A stretch of 64,000 nucleotides of DNA from NCBI GenBank assembly GCA_965153455.1, contig OZ234495.1:17604875-17668874 (forward strand), read 5' to 3'. The notes under the pieces are model-generated. The model saw only the letters and a list, made by a program, of their open reading frames with translations. It was not told the origin of the DNA and ran no database searches. Of this stretch, positions 11,471-23,399 are shown piece by piece. Within the stretch, counting starts at the first letter, position 1; each line of letters starts with the position of its first letter. The position numbers were made by a program, and so were the translations under genes. Source of the DNA: Sphagnum compactum. Its lineage: Eukaryota > Bryophyta > Sphagnopsida > Sphagnales.

Positions 11471-13250
11471 TGTTCAATTTTGCACAAAGCAAGGATAAAA
11501 CTAAAAGAGACAAAGAGGAAGAGAACGGAAAAGGAGAGGGATAAAGAGGGAGAGGTCAAAGATGAAAGGAAGAAGAGAGGAGGTGAGGAGAGAAGGAAGA
11601 ACCAAAGAATTGCAAAGAGGGAAAGAAAAATAAAAATGAAGAGAGAAAAGGAATTGTTGCTTAACATTAAGTTTATTATTATTATTATTATTTTAAGACT
11701 TGAGCTATCATAAATGTTAAGCCTTGGAATTTTTAATCTTTTTTCAAAATTCAATGTTAGTTAACATTGGCTCTTAACATTAGCTTAATGTTAATGCCGT
11801 GTCATTTGTCACTTACGACGTAGTGTTAGTTAACATTGTAGGTGTGGACTAGTGTCCAATTTTTAATCTTCTTAACATTAACTTAACACTAAACTTAACA
11901 CCAAGTGCGAGCCCACCTTTTTAGTTACCTTCAAATACAAAGTGAATATTAGGTCAGATTTTTATTATTGTTGGAAAATTTTCCCTTTTGGAGTCCAAAT
12001 GAAGTCTCCAATACAAAGAAAGGTCTTCGGTATGAGCCCAATGTCATCATACATCTATACATAAATATTGAAGTGTAAGATGGGGAGGGTTCTTCGGCCC
12101 ACTTCTTAAAAGTGAGAGGGATTGTATGTCTACAGTTATTAGGCTTCAGGGGATGGAAGGTCCCTCCTCTTTCACAAATGTGCCCTTCAAAGTCAGGTTC
12201 ACCCAAGAAGACCGTCCATTGCACCTTGTGATGTGGAGAAGTTATTGAATATTGAACAATATTTCATTGAATTTTTTTTTATTAAAGCCAAATTTCAATT
12301 TGAAAGTTTTTAGACCTGAGGTGCAGGAGATATTGAATTTTGAGTAGTTTTTTTTGCCTTTGAAAATTAAATTAAATTACAAAAAATGATTTTGAAAGGA
12401 AAAATTAGTTTGGTAACCAGTTCCGTATGTGACCCTGCAAACAAACAGACTAAAATTGGATGAACATGCCCAGTTGGCTCTGCAAAAGGATTCTGGCACA
12501 CCATTTTTGCACAGGATGTGGCTGGTAAAAGGCACAACAAATCTTAACATTTGCTATGATTGGCTAGATAGTTTGATTGGTCTAGGTGGGTGGTTGCTAT
12601 CGCCGCAGTACCTTGGTAGTTTTGACACTAATTATATATTCGTAATTAAATTTCTGTAAATCTTTATTAGAAAACACACAGTAGATAAGGGAAACGTACA
12701 AAGGAATAAAATGAAGGAAAAGGGAGAAGTGAGAGGATGTCAAGTTGGCTCAAAGTAGCTTTGAATTTTTTTTTCATGTTCATAACCGACCGAATGTGGT
12801 AAGTCGGTCATATTTATATTTCAAAATCCTCAAAGTAGCTTTGAAATTTTTTTCATGTTCATAACCGACCGAATGTGGTAGGTCGGTCATATTTATATAT
12901 CAAAAAAAACCGATGGCTTGCAATAGATCAGCTGCGATGACGGTGGGAGGTATGTCTTGAAGGGGTGGAAGTCAGGAAGTAACTAAGTTTACGACTATCA
13001 ACCGACTTAAGATGAAAGACACTTACATCCTTTATAATGTGATGAAACTTTTGAATGAAAAAAAGTGACCAAGGCAGACCTCTGGCCCCTTCAAGCTCCA
13101 AAGAATTATATTCTCTTCAGATAACTTGAAATTTTCAAAAAAATTTTTTTTTTTTCAAAAATCAAAATTACATGAAAAAAAATAAGGAATATTTGAAAAT
13201 ATTCTATCTTTTGTTTGGGGGGTTGGGGTGGGGGGAGGAGGGGGGAGTTC
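11471..13250. other. AT-rich intergenic DNA; no gene recognised
   Basis: A purine-rich tract (11500-11660) gives a lysine/glutamate-rich open frame typical of low-complexity DNA. A (TTA)n run lies at about 11672-11692. Repeated TTAACATTA motifs occupy 11660-11900. A fragment at 12310-12400 resembles 2620-2710. No domain was found in the short frames at 11949-12659. Confidence 0.5.
12745..12905 (+). repeat. Direct duplication of ~80 bp carrying an ACCGAC/GTCGGT palindrome
   Basis: Two copies start near 12750 and 12829. Each contains CTCAAAGTAGCTTTGAA, then CATGTTCATAACCGACCG and GTCGGTCATATTTATAT. The ACCGAC ... GTCGGT arms form a small inverted repeat around AATGTGGTA. The copies differ at only a few bases. 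Confidence 0.75.
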
Positions 13251-13354
13251 ATTAGTTATTAGACATACGTGTATGTGGTGAAGCTGCCCTTGTATTGGGG
13301 TCGTAGTAGTCTCTCGCCTATTGGCAGTCCCAATCTGTTTTGGTTTTGTTGGTG

Positions 13355-13592
13355 AGGTTGGAAGAAAGAAAGAAAGAAAGAAAGGAGATAACTAAACTTG
13401 GATGTGAGAAATATATATATTTTTTTGTAGGGTCGCATACTGAGCACCGCTGGAGATGTTCTAAATAACTGTTGGAGTTCTGCGTTGGCCGTTGGTCTTC
13501 TCGCACGCCGTTGAAACTTGAAAAAAAATGCGCAACAGCCTTGTCTGCAATTGCTGCACTTCTCGCCGTGTCTTTCTGGGCAGCGCGTTTGG

Positions 13593-13631
<39 letters not shown>

Positions 13632-13668
13632 TTGCTGCTGCTTCTTCTTCTTCTTCTTCTTCTCCTGT
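13355..13668. repeat. Microsatellite cluster: (GAAA)n, (CT)n and (TTC)n
   Basis: A GAAA run lies at about 13360-13384, a CT run at about 13600-13627 and a TTC run at about 13640-13663. Pyrimidine-rich CT tracts like this are common in plant 5' leaders, which weakly supports transcription to the right. Confidence 0.8.
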
Positions 13669-14213
13669 TTGTCTTTCTCTCGTGGTTTTGTTGCATATAA
13701 TCAACAGACTCTCACAAGTCATTGCGGAGGAGGTGGAAGAATTATGACATTCTGTGTGTCTTTTGTATGACATTTTTGTGGTTTTGTTTTCACTTCGTTG
13801 GTCAGCATATTTTTGTGTTATTAAATCCCGCGTTCAATCTTGACTGTGTACAGGTACTATGCGGAGGTCGATGTAATTTGATTTGATTTTTCTTCCAATT
13901 CCTCTAGTCTCGTGAGTTGCGAGGATTTTGGCGCTTTGTGTCACGGCGTCTGGTTGATTGTTTGTTTTTTTTTACTCTGTTGCATCTGTTCCTGGTCGAC
14001 GGGGCAGTGGTCGTTTGAATCAACAAACTATAAGAGAGAGATTCAACCGCGGGTTGACAGTGTTGTCAAGGATTTTGCAGATGCTTGTTACTTAGTTTGG
14101 AAATTTAGTCTGCACGAAGGTCTTCATAAATCGGCGCTTCCAGTTAAGGTCGCACACACAATTATCAAGAGTCCGGTTGGAAATCGGAAACAATTCTTCT
14201 CTCAGCGATAGCC

Positions 14214-15003
14214 ATGGCCTCCGTAGAAGCTCAGCAGAAGGGCGTGCAAGACGCGGTGTCCATGTCGAGTCCTCCTTCGTCTCCAATCTCTGGCGCTCGC
14301 CGAGCAGCGTCGAGGAAAATCGATAAGGGAGTGTATGTCCAGCAGAATTCGGAAAGCGAATCCCCTGTCCTCCATAGCTGCGTGCTACGACTGCGAGTTG
14401 AAGATCGGCTTCTTGCAGAGGATGTGAGAGAGTCGTTGGAGTCTTCCAAGGACAGATTTGTAGCAAGCCAACTGATCACTTCTCAAGTGCAGAATCTGTT
14501 TACTTGTACAACGCCTAGGCCTGCTGCTTCTCCCTCTCCGCTGGGGACGAACACGCGGAGCAGCGCCGGTCACACTTCTCTGGTATGGGAGACGACGCGA
14601 ATGCTGAATCGGGCATGGAAATTGCCATCTACTGCTCCCTTTCATCTGCCGAAAAATACAGTAACGTCAATCCTGCAGCATTAGCCTGGAGAGAGAGAGA
14701 GTTCGTGCAACAAACGATCAGAGAAGGCGAGATTCAAGCGACTACTTGCCAGCTCTGGCATCGGCTTTTTCGCGTGAATTTCCTCCAACTGTCGACGAGC
14801 TCGCACATCAGCAAGAACTTGTACGATGATCGCTGGTTTTGCAGTTCCTGGTTGAAACCTTCCGATCGAAGACAAGTTTCACTAGACTCGGTGAAATCAA
14901 TCTTGCAATTGTATTTTATTTTTCCTCGTTTTTCCTTTTGCAGAAACTGTAGTCACAGTGCCACTGTCGTGCTTTGCGGATGGAAGATGCATGGATTTTC
15001 CTA
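14214..15003 (+). pseudogene. Gene-like island of unknown identity, possibly a broken gene
   Basis: I do not recognise this product. An ATG at 14214 lies in good plant context (AGCCATGGC), downstream of a CT-rich leader-like region, and opens 156 codons of Ser/Arg/Glu-rich sequence (SSPPSSPISGARRAASRK near the start). A second frame is open from about 14519 to 15003 and reads like real protein (SSAEKYSNVNPAALAWRERE, then VQQTIREGEIQ). No clean GT-AG intron was found that joins the two, and plausible-looking fragments appear in all three forward frames between 14330 and 14560. This suggests either a frameshifted pseudogene or a non-coding transcript. The moderate GC level contrasts with the AT-rich surroundings. 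Confidence 0.25.
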
Positions 15004-15329
15004 AGTTCCAGCATCTGCGCCCGGGCACGTATACACAAGTGGAAGAACCGGTTTTCACAGATCGTCTGCCACTGTACAAAACACAGAGAATAGAATGAGT
15101 CACTAAGTAGGGAAGAGAAGATATTTAGCTTTTTGTAGGACAGAAACAACCAAGAGCCTGGTAAATCTTCGAGCTCCTTGTGTCGCTTCCACAAGCAAGA
15201 AGCCTGCGAAGAAGTTTTCTTGTACATTGAAACTTGTTTGTTCTAATTATGCTAACCTTGTCTTTTGACTTCGGCCAACGCTTGAATCTCATTTCAGTTC
15301 TTTTCTTTTGTTGCAAAGGGGGAGGGGTG

Positions 15330-18300
15330 TTGAAGAAGTTGGGTAAGGCTCGAGGGTAAGGGCATTATCGCATTACCCAAATAAAGGCAAGGTGAGAGTG
15401 GAGCACAAGCCCAATTCCGGTAACGATGATATTCTCTTTGTGTAGGGTAAAGCTCGAGGATGAGGTGACATTATTCAAACAAGGGCGAGGCAAAAGTCGA
15501 GAGCAAGCCTGATTTCAAGTAATGCCTGCCTGACTTTGGTAATGTTCCTACCGTGGGCTTTATGTAGCATAGAAATTGATGCAACTTTCAGAGAGCAAGG
15601 GGCTTTAAGTTTTTCATGAAGTTCTATGTGGAATCAAAATGCCTGATCGGAGGGCAGAGGGATAATTGTGCACCATAACATGCCCTCCAGTTACATTACA
15701 AAAGATTTCTAAGAGGTTTTGACACAACTATCAGACTTGAACTCATAGAATTCATCTGTCATGTGTTCCATTGTTTCCTGTGAAAGCATTTCTGGCAGGT
15801 GATGGATGTCCCTTACCTCCGAGTTGTTCAAGTGTTCCATTGTTTTCTGGTAAAAGAATTTCTGGTAGGTGATGTCCTTACCTCCAAGTTGTATTATGTG
15901 TAGGGTAAGGACAGAGAAGAGAGGGGGGGCTGTTCCGGTAATGAGGGTCCCAAGCAAAGTGGGAGTGAAGCATGGGACATGAATTCCTGGAACTTACCCC
16001 CCCAATTGAGTTCCTTACCCAATGTAAAGAATTGGTAGAATTTTGCTTTTATAAATGGACAGTTAGTTGTGACTCATTTGTGAGGAAGGTAAGGACACCT
16101 TATGTGTAAGGTTCCTCAAATATGAGGGTAAGCTAATATGTGGATACTCTTCACACTACTTGGTTAAAGACGAAAGACAAAGTTGGGCCAAAATTCTCAA
16201 TACCAGGCTCCGGGTCATACCATCGAAAGGGTGATAGTTGGGTTTGTGCAATTCAATGGGGGCAAGTGAGATGGGGCCTCATCTTTTGATCCTTTTGGAG
16301 GGGTATGTATGCAAAATCATTCACCCTTGGGATTCCTTTGACTACGGTTTTGTGTTGTTGCACTTTTGGTATCTTCCCCAAAAAAACATGAACAATACAG
16401 CGAGTCTTGGAACAATGATGAGAAGAAAAAGTGAACCTTGCTAGATGAGGGTTTAGGGTTTAGGGTGAAGGGTAGATTCTGCTAGGTGCACCCGCACCAT
16501 GCTCTCACCCTACTTGACAAGCCTACTACACTGGTCTTGCCCCAAGTGAGGCCCATAAGGGGCCTATAAAACCCCTTAAGCTACTATACTCTATAATGAA
16601 TCTAAACACAATATAGTTGCCTTGGTAGGCAAGGCCAACAAAACATGGGAACAGACAGTAAGAAAGTGGGTGTACACAACTTAAAAGTAAGAAGAAAATG
16701 GAGTTTTGTGTAGATGGGTAAACCTGGTTTCTTCAGTATATATCTTCTTTTGGTTCTTCATCCATTAAGGTCGGGTGTAGCACAGATCATGTCATTTTTC
16801 TCGACCATATTGTATGACACAATCTTGAGGTGATGATCATACACTTGTAGTAGTGACCAAAATGTGTCTGTTGAACATGAATTCTTTTTTAAATCATTGA
16901 ATCTGCCATCCCGTTCATTAATGTCATGGAATTGCCTTGCCCATTGCCCTTGCCCATTATGTTGGGTGTGTGTCACCTAGCTTGCCCTAATGGGTTCACC
17001 TGATGCCTTACCCAACATAATGGGAGGGGGCTTGACCATTCTACACTACATTACAGCTCTCACTTGGTGTTTATTTTTTTCCTTCAATTTTGTGATGTTG
17101 CTCAAGTGGTGATTATCCGGAAGTATATTTAGCCAAATTTGGTGATATTCAAACCATGAAAGCAGAAAATTTTAAGCACATTTTCATGTTGTAGGTAATT
17201 GTGGCAATTCTTTTTATAAAAAAACGATTTGTCTGAATAAGTATGTAACATTTGAGGATTTCTTCAGATCATGGAGTGGGAACTAACTTTGAGAAAAGTT
17301 TAGTAGTCATGGGAAGATCAATGTGAACATTGTATAACTCACTAAAACACTTTTTTTTCCAGGCAAGGAGTGAGGGCAGTGCGGATAAGCAAAGTGAGAG
17401 TGTACAAGCATATAATGCACTTTACAAGAGAGGGTGGTGAACAATTAGGTGTTGTGGGAATGTTTTTTTATAGGTTTAGACTTTAGACTTTCAACTTTCT
17501 AAAAGGCAACTGGGAATTTTAAAAACATATGATGCAAAGGAAAGAGTGAAATATTGTGCATTATCGAAATCAAAGTGTCATGGGCGCATGTTATTATTAT
17601 AGGTTTAATTTTAAACATGGAAATTGCATGAACTATGTAATGTCTCAAATGCCACTGAATATCCCATACATACAAAAGATTGGTACACCACCAAACCCTT
17701 GTTTTTTCCATTCAAGTGCTACTCTTTTGAGGGTGGGCGGGCTCTATGAAAGTATCATATGAGAATGTTTTGAGGAGCAAAAACGATCATGAAATGACCA
17801 TTCAACCCATCCAAAATAGTTTTTTTTCAAAAACCGATGCAAAATAAATAAATAAATATATTATAAAAAAGCATTGATCCAAAGAATGGCTATGAGCTTG
17901 GAGAATAATTAGAATTGGGTGTGAAATAAGCAAAGGTTTGTTCACAAAAACAAGGTGCAAATCAAAACAAGCAAAGCAAGCAACTTGAATTCATTGATGG
18001 ATCTGATAAATAAGGCTTCTAGATATATATATATAAGGTGAATCTATAGGTTTAAACATCTTAGCTCTAAATAAGGCAAACATTTTAAATATATTTGTTT
18101 GCAACTTTTGAACATGACAATACCATGTGCTTTCCCTATGAGTAAAATGTGTTTTTTTTGTATGACTTAAATGGCATTAAACTTTTGGTCCATGTTCAAG
18201 GTGCTCTTGCTTCATCTATTGGGGGAGGGGGTTGTAAAAAATGGGGCTAAAAATGGTGTTGATTTAGGAGTCAAGTTGTATGAAACCCCTTTTTTTCTAT

Positions 18301-19999
18301 ATACTATTATCTAGATCTCAGATTTTGTGACTTGAAAAAGTTGCATAAAAAGGATTTTATTTTATTTTTTAATTGATGAATCATAATGATTGGCCCAAAT
18401 GGCAAGATTTAAATACTCTCGTGCTTTATACTTTTCCAAGCATAAAATGGTAAAACACATAACATGCACCAACCCATGGAATAAAAATCATTGTCACATC
18501 TTTATTTCAAGTTCCTATAGCAAGGGGGGTTTGTTTGCCTTGCTCAGCAATCCCAAAGAGGTGAAAATGGATAAGGAAAAGGTGATGGCAGTTTTCTGCT
18601 TGGGAATCCATGGGGGTGACTTTACTATATGCCACCATTTGTGTATCAATTCATGATCATGACTCAATTTGATTGCTATCTAGGTAGTTACGATGATATC
18701 ATGAAGCATAAGTGCCCCATGTTATGATCATGATGCATTTTTTAGGATTCAAAGGCAACTAATGTTTGCACTTGTTTGTTTTTTTTTTTTTTGGGGTCAT
18801 TGTCTTTGCAAATTAATTGTGTTGTTGCAATTTTTTTAAATCTTTGTGGTTTGGGTGAGAGATTTTGTTTACAAACTAAGTGATTTTTTTACATTTGTTG
18901 CATTTTTGTGTTGAGTGGGTATTTGGGTAGTTTTTTATATGTTAAAATTTTAAGAATAAAAAAAAGAGAGCAGTTAGTGATTTGCAAAGAGGAGGAGGAT
19001 CAAGGAAAGAACTCTCAAGTGCCCTTCTCTTTCGCACTCTATGCCTTTCTCTCTTTTTCAATAGTAATTTCGAGCAAGAATAGTTTCAAACAAAAGCAAT
19101 TCCAACATTTGAATTTTTTTCAAAAATCTAACAATAATGATCATGTGAAAATGAGCGATGTTCTTAATAGGACGTTTTCATATTAATTGTTGATTTTTTA
19201 AAGACAATTTCATTGATAAGTATGTAAGGTCATCCATCATTTCAAAGGTATTAACCAAAGAGGTACTCAAAAGTACACTTTAAGAAAAGTTCAACCTAAG
19301 TGTAGGAGATAGCAATTTTTTCCTTTCTAGGAATTAACAAGTTGTGCAACAAATTAAAGTACATTTAATCATTATCATGAAATTTTCATGAGCTTCAAAT
19401 TCCACCAAGAAAAAGCATTTGGGTAATTTACATTTTGTGCACATGATAGCTAGACAAGTTTAAGTTTACATCCATGACAAGAGAGAAAGAAGGGGTTTTG
19501 ATATAATGTATTATAAACAAAGTTTAATTCTATTGATAGTTTAGTTTTCTTATGTTTGTTTCAAGTGTTTTTGTGTATGTCCAATGACATAAAATTTAAA
19601 CATTGTTGATCAACTATGCATTCTTCACAACTTGATCAAATTCATGTTATTGGAACCAACAACTAAGCAAAAGGTAGCAACAAGCTATGTGATATCCTAC
19701 AACAATCAAATCAAAGAAAATTTTGGGACAACAAAATTTATTGCAAGACTTTCCTTCCTCCCCACCTATATGCTATCTGCAACTTATGAACTTGGCCTCT
19801 TGCTACATGTTCACATGTGCACCAACATTTTGTGAATTTGTTACTTCCTTATATTAGTGATTTTTTGTTTTGGTTTTATTGTATCAATGTAATTGGATCT
19901 ATGTATTAAAAACTTAATACATTACAATCCATTGTATTAATGTGAAGTTTTCTTGTGTTCAAAAAAAACTTTTCAACAAAATGGTAGCCCTAGCCATTT
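15330..19999. other. Intergenic, no gene recognised; local duplications
   Basis: 15340-15540 contains two diverged copies of a GGGTAA(G/A)GCTCGAG ... GAGAGCAAGCC unit of about 110 bp. 15756-15895 contains a duplicated segment of about 70 bp (GTGTTCCATTGTTT ... GATGTCC ... CTTACCTCC). Telomere-like GGGTTTAGGGTTTAGGG sits at 16448-16466. The rest is AT-rich with poly-T tracts. Open frames at 16238-19835 are short and match no domain I know. Confidence 0.5.
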
Positions 20000-20035
20000 C
20001 CCTTCGGGGAGGAAGGAACTAAGTTGTTTTAGGGA

Positions 20036-21250
20036 ATACTACACCATGAACAAGTTCCCAAATGTTTGATAGATAAACTTTGTCCAAATAAAACATTCAT
20101 TATGCTATTGAAAATCTTTTGAAACATAAATGTCTAAAATGGTCTTACATTTTTAATTTGAAGTTATGAGCTAGCAATAATGACATAAATAAAATTGAAA
20201 GTTTTTTTTAAAAATTGTATTAAGTTGATTTTTCCCTTTAGGAAGAAGGAAATTACTTTCTTTTTGGGGAGAAGGGGATCTTTGAAAAGCAAGTTCCTAA
20301 ATGATTGACAATAAAGTTTAGAAGACAAATGTTGTTTAAATCAAATGATGTTTTACACCATTGAAAAGCTGTTGAAATGCAAATATTTAAAATGACTTTG
20401 CATGCTTGATTTGAAGCTATGAGGTAAAAAGTTATGACAAATGAAAAGTTGAAAATTTTAAAAAAGGATTAAGTTAGCTTTTTCTCAAGGGAGGAGTAGA
20501 GTTATCTTCTTTGAGGATTAAGTTGTCTCACGGAGCAATTTCCACAAGGAACAAGTTCATGAAATTTTTACAAGAAAATTTAAAGAATAAACATTGTTGA
20601 AATCAAACATTCTTTATATCATAAAGAAACACATATATATCTAAATTGGTTTTGTTTTTTCAATTTGAGGTTATGGACAAAGGATTATGACAAAAAGAAA
20701 AATCAAAAATAAAATTTTTCAATGCCTCTTTTCCAAGCATTTTTCTCCTTAACCTTCTCCTTGGGGGGGGGGGGGGGAAGGCACTTGAAAATTTGACATT
20801 CAATTCTTCTTTTCACCATAATTTTTAATTCATAACCTAAAAGCGAGAATGCACGATCATTTTAGATATTTACATTTCAAGAGCTTTCTAATGATATAAA
20901 GAAATTTTGATTTCAACAACGTGTTTTTCCTAAACTTTTTTTGTCAAACATTCAAAAAATTTCTCCTTGAAAGAAATTGTTCCTTGGGGCAACTTAGTCC
21001 CCTTCTTGCCCAAAGAGATGACAATTCCAATTTTAGTCCCTTTTTAACTTTCAACTTTTTTTTTGGTCATAACTTTTAGCTCGTAATTTTAAATAAAAAA
21101 TGCAAAATCATTTTAAATATTTACATTTTGAAACAATTTCAATAGTATAAAGATCATTTGATTTGGACAATGTTTGTTTCTTGAAATGTCTTTTCAAAAA
21201 TTTAAGAATTTGTTGTTCAAGCCATCATAATCCTTGTTTCCCTTAGGAAA
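20036..21250. repeat. Fold-back array of ~240-bp monomers: three direct, two inverted
   Basis: Three head-to-tail monomers run about 20036-20760 and at least two inverted ones about 20790-21250, either side of a poly-G run at 20764-20777. A landmark shared by all is GAAATGCAAATATTTAAAATGA and its variants: 20118-20144, 20370-20394 and about 20619-20648 in direct orientation, and 20857-20886 and 21107-21136 as the reverse complement. Each monomer also carries an AAGTTTA...ATGTTGTT...AATCAAA block and a GAAGTTATGAG(C/G) block. The copies are well diverged. The arrangement could form a long hairpin. Confidence 0.7.
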
Positions 21251-21626
21251 TTGTTTCCGAAGGGAATTTAGTCCTTTTCTCCTTGGAAAAGTATCCCCTT
21301 CTTCCAAGGGGAACGGGAACATGGTTGAGACTTCAAATTTTTCCCCTCTCAGTGAAAGTCTTTTTTTTCCCAGAGAAGGTCCTTTTTTCTTAGGGCATCT
21401 AACTTGAAATAATTTTTGAAAGACTGTCTTCTTTTCATCCATTTCATTCATGAAAACACACAAAAATTTGAAAAAAAGATTGGACCCTAAACCTTTTGGT
21501 TGAAAGGGGAGATTCTAATTAATAGATCATTTTTTCTTTAAAACTATTGTGTAAAAATAATTTTAAAAATTTAATCATAATTCAAATACAGTTTTTTTTA
21601 TAAAAAACTTCAAAATGTTTTTTTTT

Positions 21627-22030
21627 TGGGGTCTGAATGGATGAAAAATCCTTTCATAAATTTGACTTACCATTTCATTGTGGGTCTGAATGGATGAAAA
21701 ATCCTTTCAAAAAATTGACTCACCATTTCATTGTGGGTCTGAATGGATGAAAAATCCTTTCAAAAAATTGACTCACCATTTCATTGTGGGTCTGAATGGA
21801 TGAAAAATCCTTTCAAAAAATTGACTCACCATTTCATTGTGGGTCTGAATGGATGAAAATCCTTTCAAAAAATAGACTCACCATTTCATTGTGGGTCTGA
21901 ATGGATGAAAATCCTTTCAAAAAATTGACTCACCATTTCATTGTGGGTCTGAATGGATGAAAAATCCTTTCAAAAAATTGACTCACCATTTCATTTTGGG
22001 TCTGAATGGATGAAAAATCCTTTCATAAAA
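21627..22030 (+). repeat. 53-bp minisatellite, eight copies, upstream of the RALF gene
   Basis: Unit starts are about 21627, 21680, 21733, 21786, 21839, 21891, 21943 and 21996 (period 52-53). Each unit contains GGGTCTGAATGGATGAAAA then ATCCTTTCAAAAAATTGACT and CACCATTTCATT. Copies are nearly identical, with a one-A deletion in two of them. It ends about 780 bp before the RALF start codon. Confidence 0.95.
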
Positions 22031-22114
22031 TGGAAATAACATTGAGGAGTTGCCACCACCAAAGTGTGATTGCAGCATAAGTCAGATGTTACAAAACAAC
22101 AAGAAATGCACTCA

Positions 22115-22145
22115 CTCTCTTCTCTCTCTCTCTCTCTCTCTCACT
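22115..22145 (+). repeat. (CT)n microsatellite upstream of RALF
   Basis: A run of TCTCTC spans about 22117-22141. More CT-rich tracts lie at 22580-22630 in the presumed leader. Confidence 0.85.
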
Positions 22146-22813
22146 CCTCTCTCTAGATGTTGAACATTGAACTTAATTTCATTTCTTCATTTTCTTATTT
22201 ATAGTAGTGTTTGAATTGCTATTGTCCTGTGTGGCAGAGTCCAGACAGAGGGAAGAAGAACAAGAAGAAGCAGCCAGCCAGCCATAGAAGTAAAATCCTC
22301 AAAAGCAGCCATAAAAGCAGCCTAAATAAGAGAAGCGCCTTACAAAAAAAAAGGTCCTCAAAAACTTAACTCTTGCATTCATTACAAAACTTGACAACAC
22401 CCACATCCCCCACCAACTGCAAAACTGCAGACGCAATTTTAGGTTTTAAGGTACGCGCATTTGTTGACTCTTTACCTTCCCCCACCACTGTGCGCGGCGA
22501 CAGACCATGTCCTATCTATTTCCAGCTCACTGCACGTTGTCCCCCCAAGATCCTCCTCTCTCCACCCACCCACATTATCCCCACTCTCCTCTCTCTCTCT
22601 CAGAGACCTTGTATACTCTTTCTCTCTTTGTGTACCCATCTGTTTCTTTTGTTGCTTCAAACCCTAGTCTTCGGTTTCTGACTGCATTGTGGCTTTTTTT
22701 TTTCCCCCTCCCAACTGTGTTTTTTGGTGTGTTTTTTGCTCACTGCTTTTTTTGAACTTGGTTTCTTGGGGTTTCATTCATTTTAGGTGTTTTTTGTTAT
22801 TACGTTGGAGATT

Positions 22814-23194
22814 ATGGCTGTTGTATCTGGAAAGCCATCGGGTTTGGTGATGCTGGTGGTAGTTGTTAGTGTGCTTGTGCTGTTTGCAAGTAGTGGTGTT
22901 GTAAGTGCGGTGGACTGGTCGTCTTCTTCTGTGGCTTCGGCGGAGTTTTTGTTGAGTGGTGGTAAGGATCAGTTTGGTGAGATGAAGGAGGAAGAGGAGT
23001 CTTCTTCCCTGATGCGGAGGACGTTGGCTAGTTCGCCTTTCTTCATCAGCTATGGCTCTTTGTCTGCTGATCGGATTCCTTGCCCGGCTGGCTCCGGAAG
23101 GTCTTACTATACCAACAACTGTTATGCTTCTGCCGGTCCTGTTAGACCTTACAGCCGTGGTTGCAACGCCATCACTCACTGCGCTCGCAGTTGA
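22814..23194 (+). CDS. RALF: RALF (rapid alkalinization factor) peptide hormone precursor
   Basis: Secreted cysteine-rich signalling peptide of the RALF family; known members bind CrRLK1L receptor kinases and LRX/LLG partners at the cell surface and raise apoplastic pH. The precursor is about 126 residues from ATG 22814. Visible in order: a hydrophobic signal peptide (about residues 9-31, LVMLVVVVSVLVLFASS), an acidic propeptide, a dibasic RRTL cleavage site of the type cut by site-1 protease, then the mature peptide with FISYGSL (the receptor-binding YISY-like motif) and four cysteines (IPC, NNC, RGC, THC) in the canonical spacing, ending CNAITHCARS. An upstream in-frame ATG at 22787 is possible, but 22814 puts the signal peptide at the N-terminus. 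The reading frame is intronless; a likely intron sits in the 3' UTR (23202-23295). A CT-rich leader precedes it. Confidence 0.93.
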   Translation: MAVVSGKPSGLVMLVVVVSVLVLFASSGVVSAVDWSSSSVASAEFLLSGGKDQFGEMKEEEESSSLMRRTLASSPFFISYGSLSADRIPCPAGSGRSYYTNNCYASAGPVRPYSRGCNAITHCARS

Positions 23195-23201
23195 AGAATT
23201 T

Positions 23202-23295
23202 GTAAGTATCTCTTCTCTTCTCTTCTTTCCCTATTTTTTGTTTGGAGTCCTCTCGACTGCAATGCACATACCGAAACCCTTTCCTTTGGTTGCAG
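23202..23295 (+). other. Probable 3' UTR intron of the RALF gene
   Basis: The donor TTT|GTAAGTAT follows the stop codon by 7 bases. A TC-rich stretch leads to an acceptor TTGGTTGCAG at 23295. A (CAT)n run follows at about 23340-23362. The splice is inferred from consensus sites only. Confidence 0.45.
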
Positions 23296-23399
23296 ATGCT
23301 AAAATAGTTGGATTACCAAAATTTCTGAGGTGGAAAAAACCATCATCATCATCATCATCATCGCTGCAGCCCTTAACCTATGTGCTTCATGGCTGACAG

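Noticed and set aside
13318-13773. Minus-strand open frame rich in E and R
   Set aside because: It mainly translates the (CT)n and (TTC)n microsatellites; no domain and no conserved start.
21627-22030. Regular direct repeats that could suggest a CRISPR-like array
   Set aside because: There are no unique spacers; the whole unit repeats, the genome is a plant, and no cas-like genes are present.
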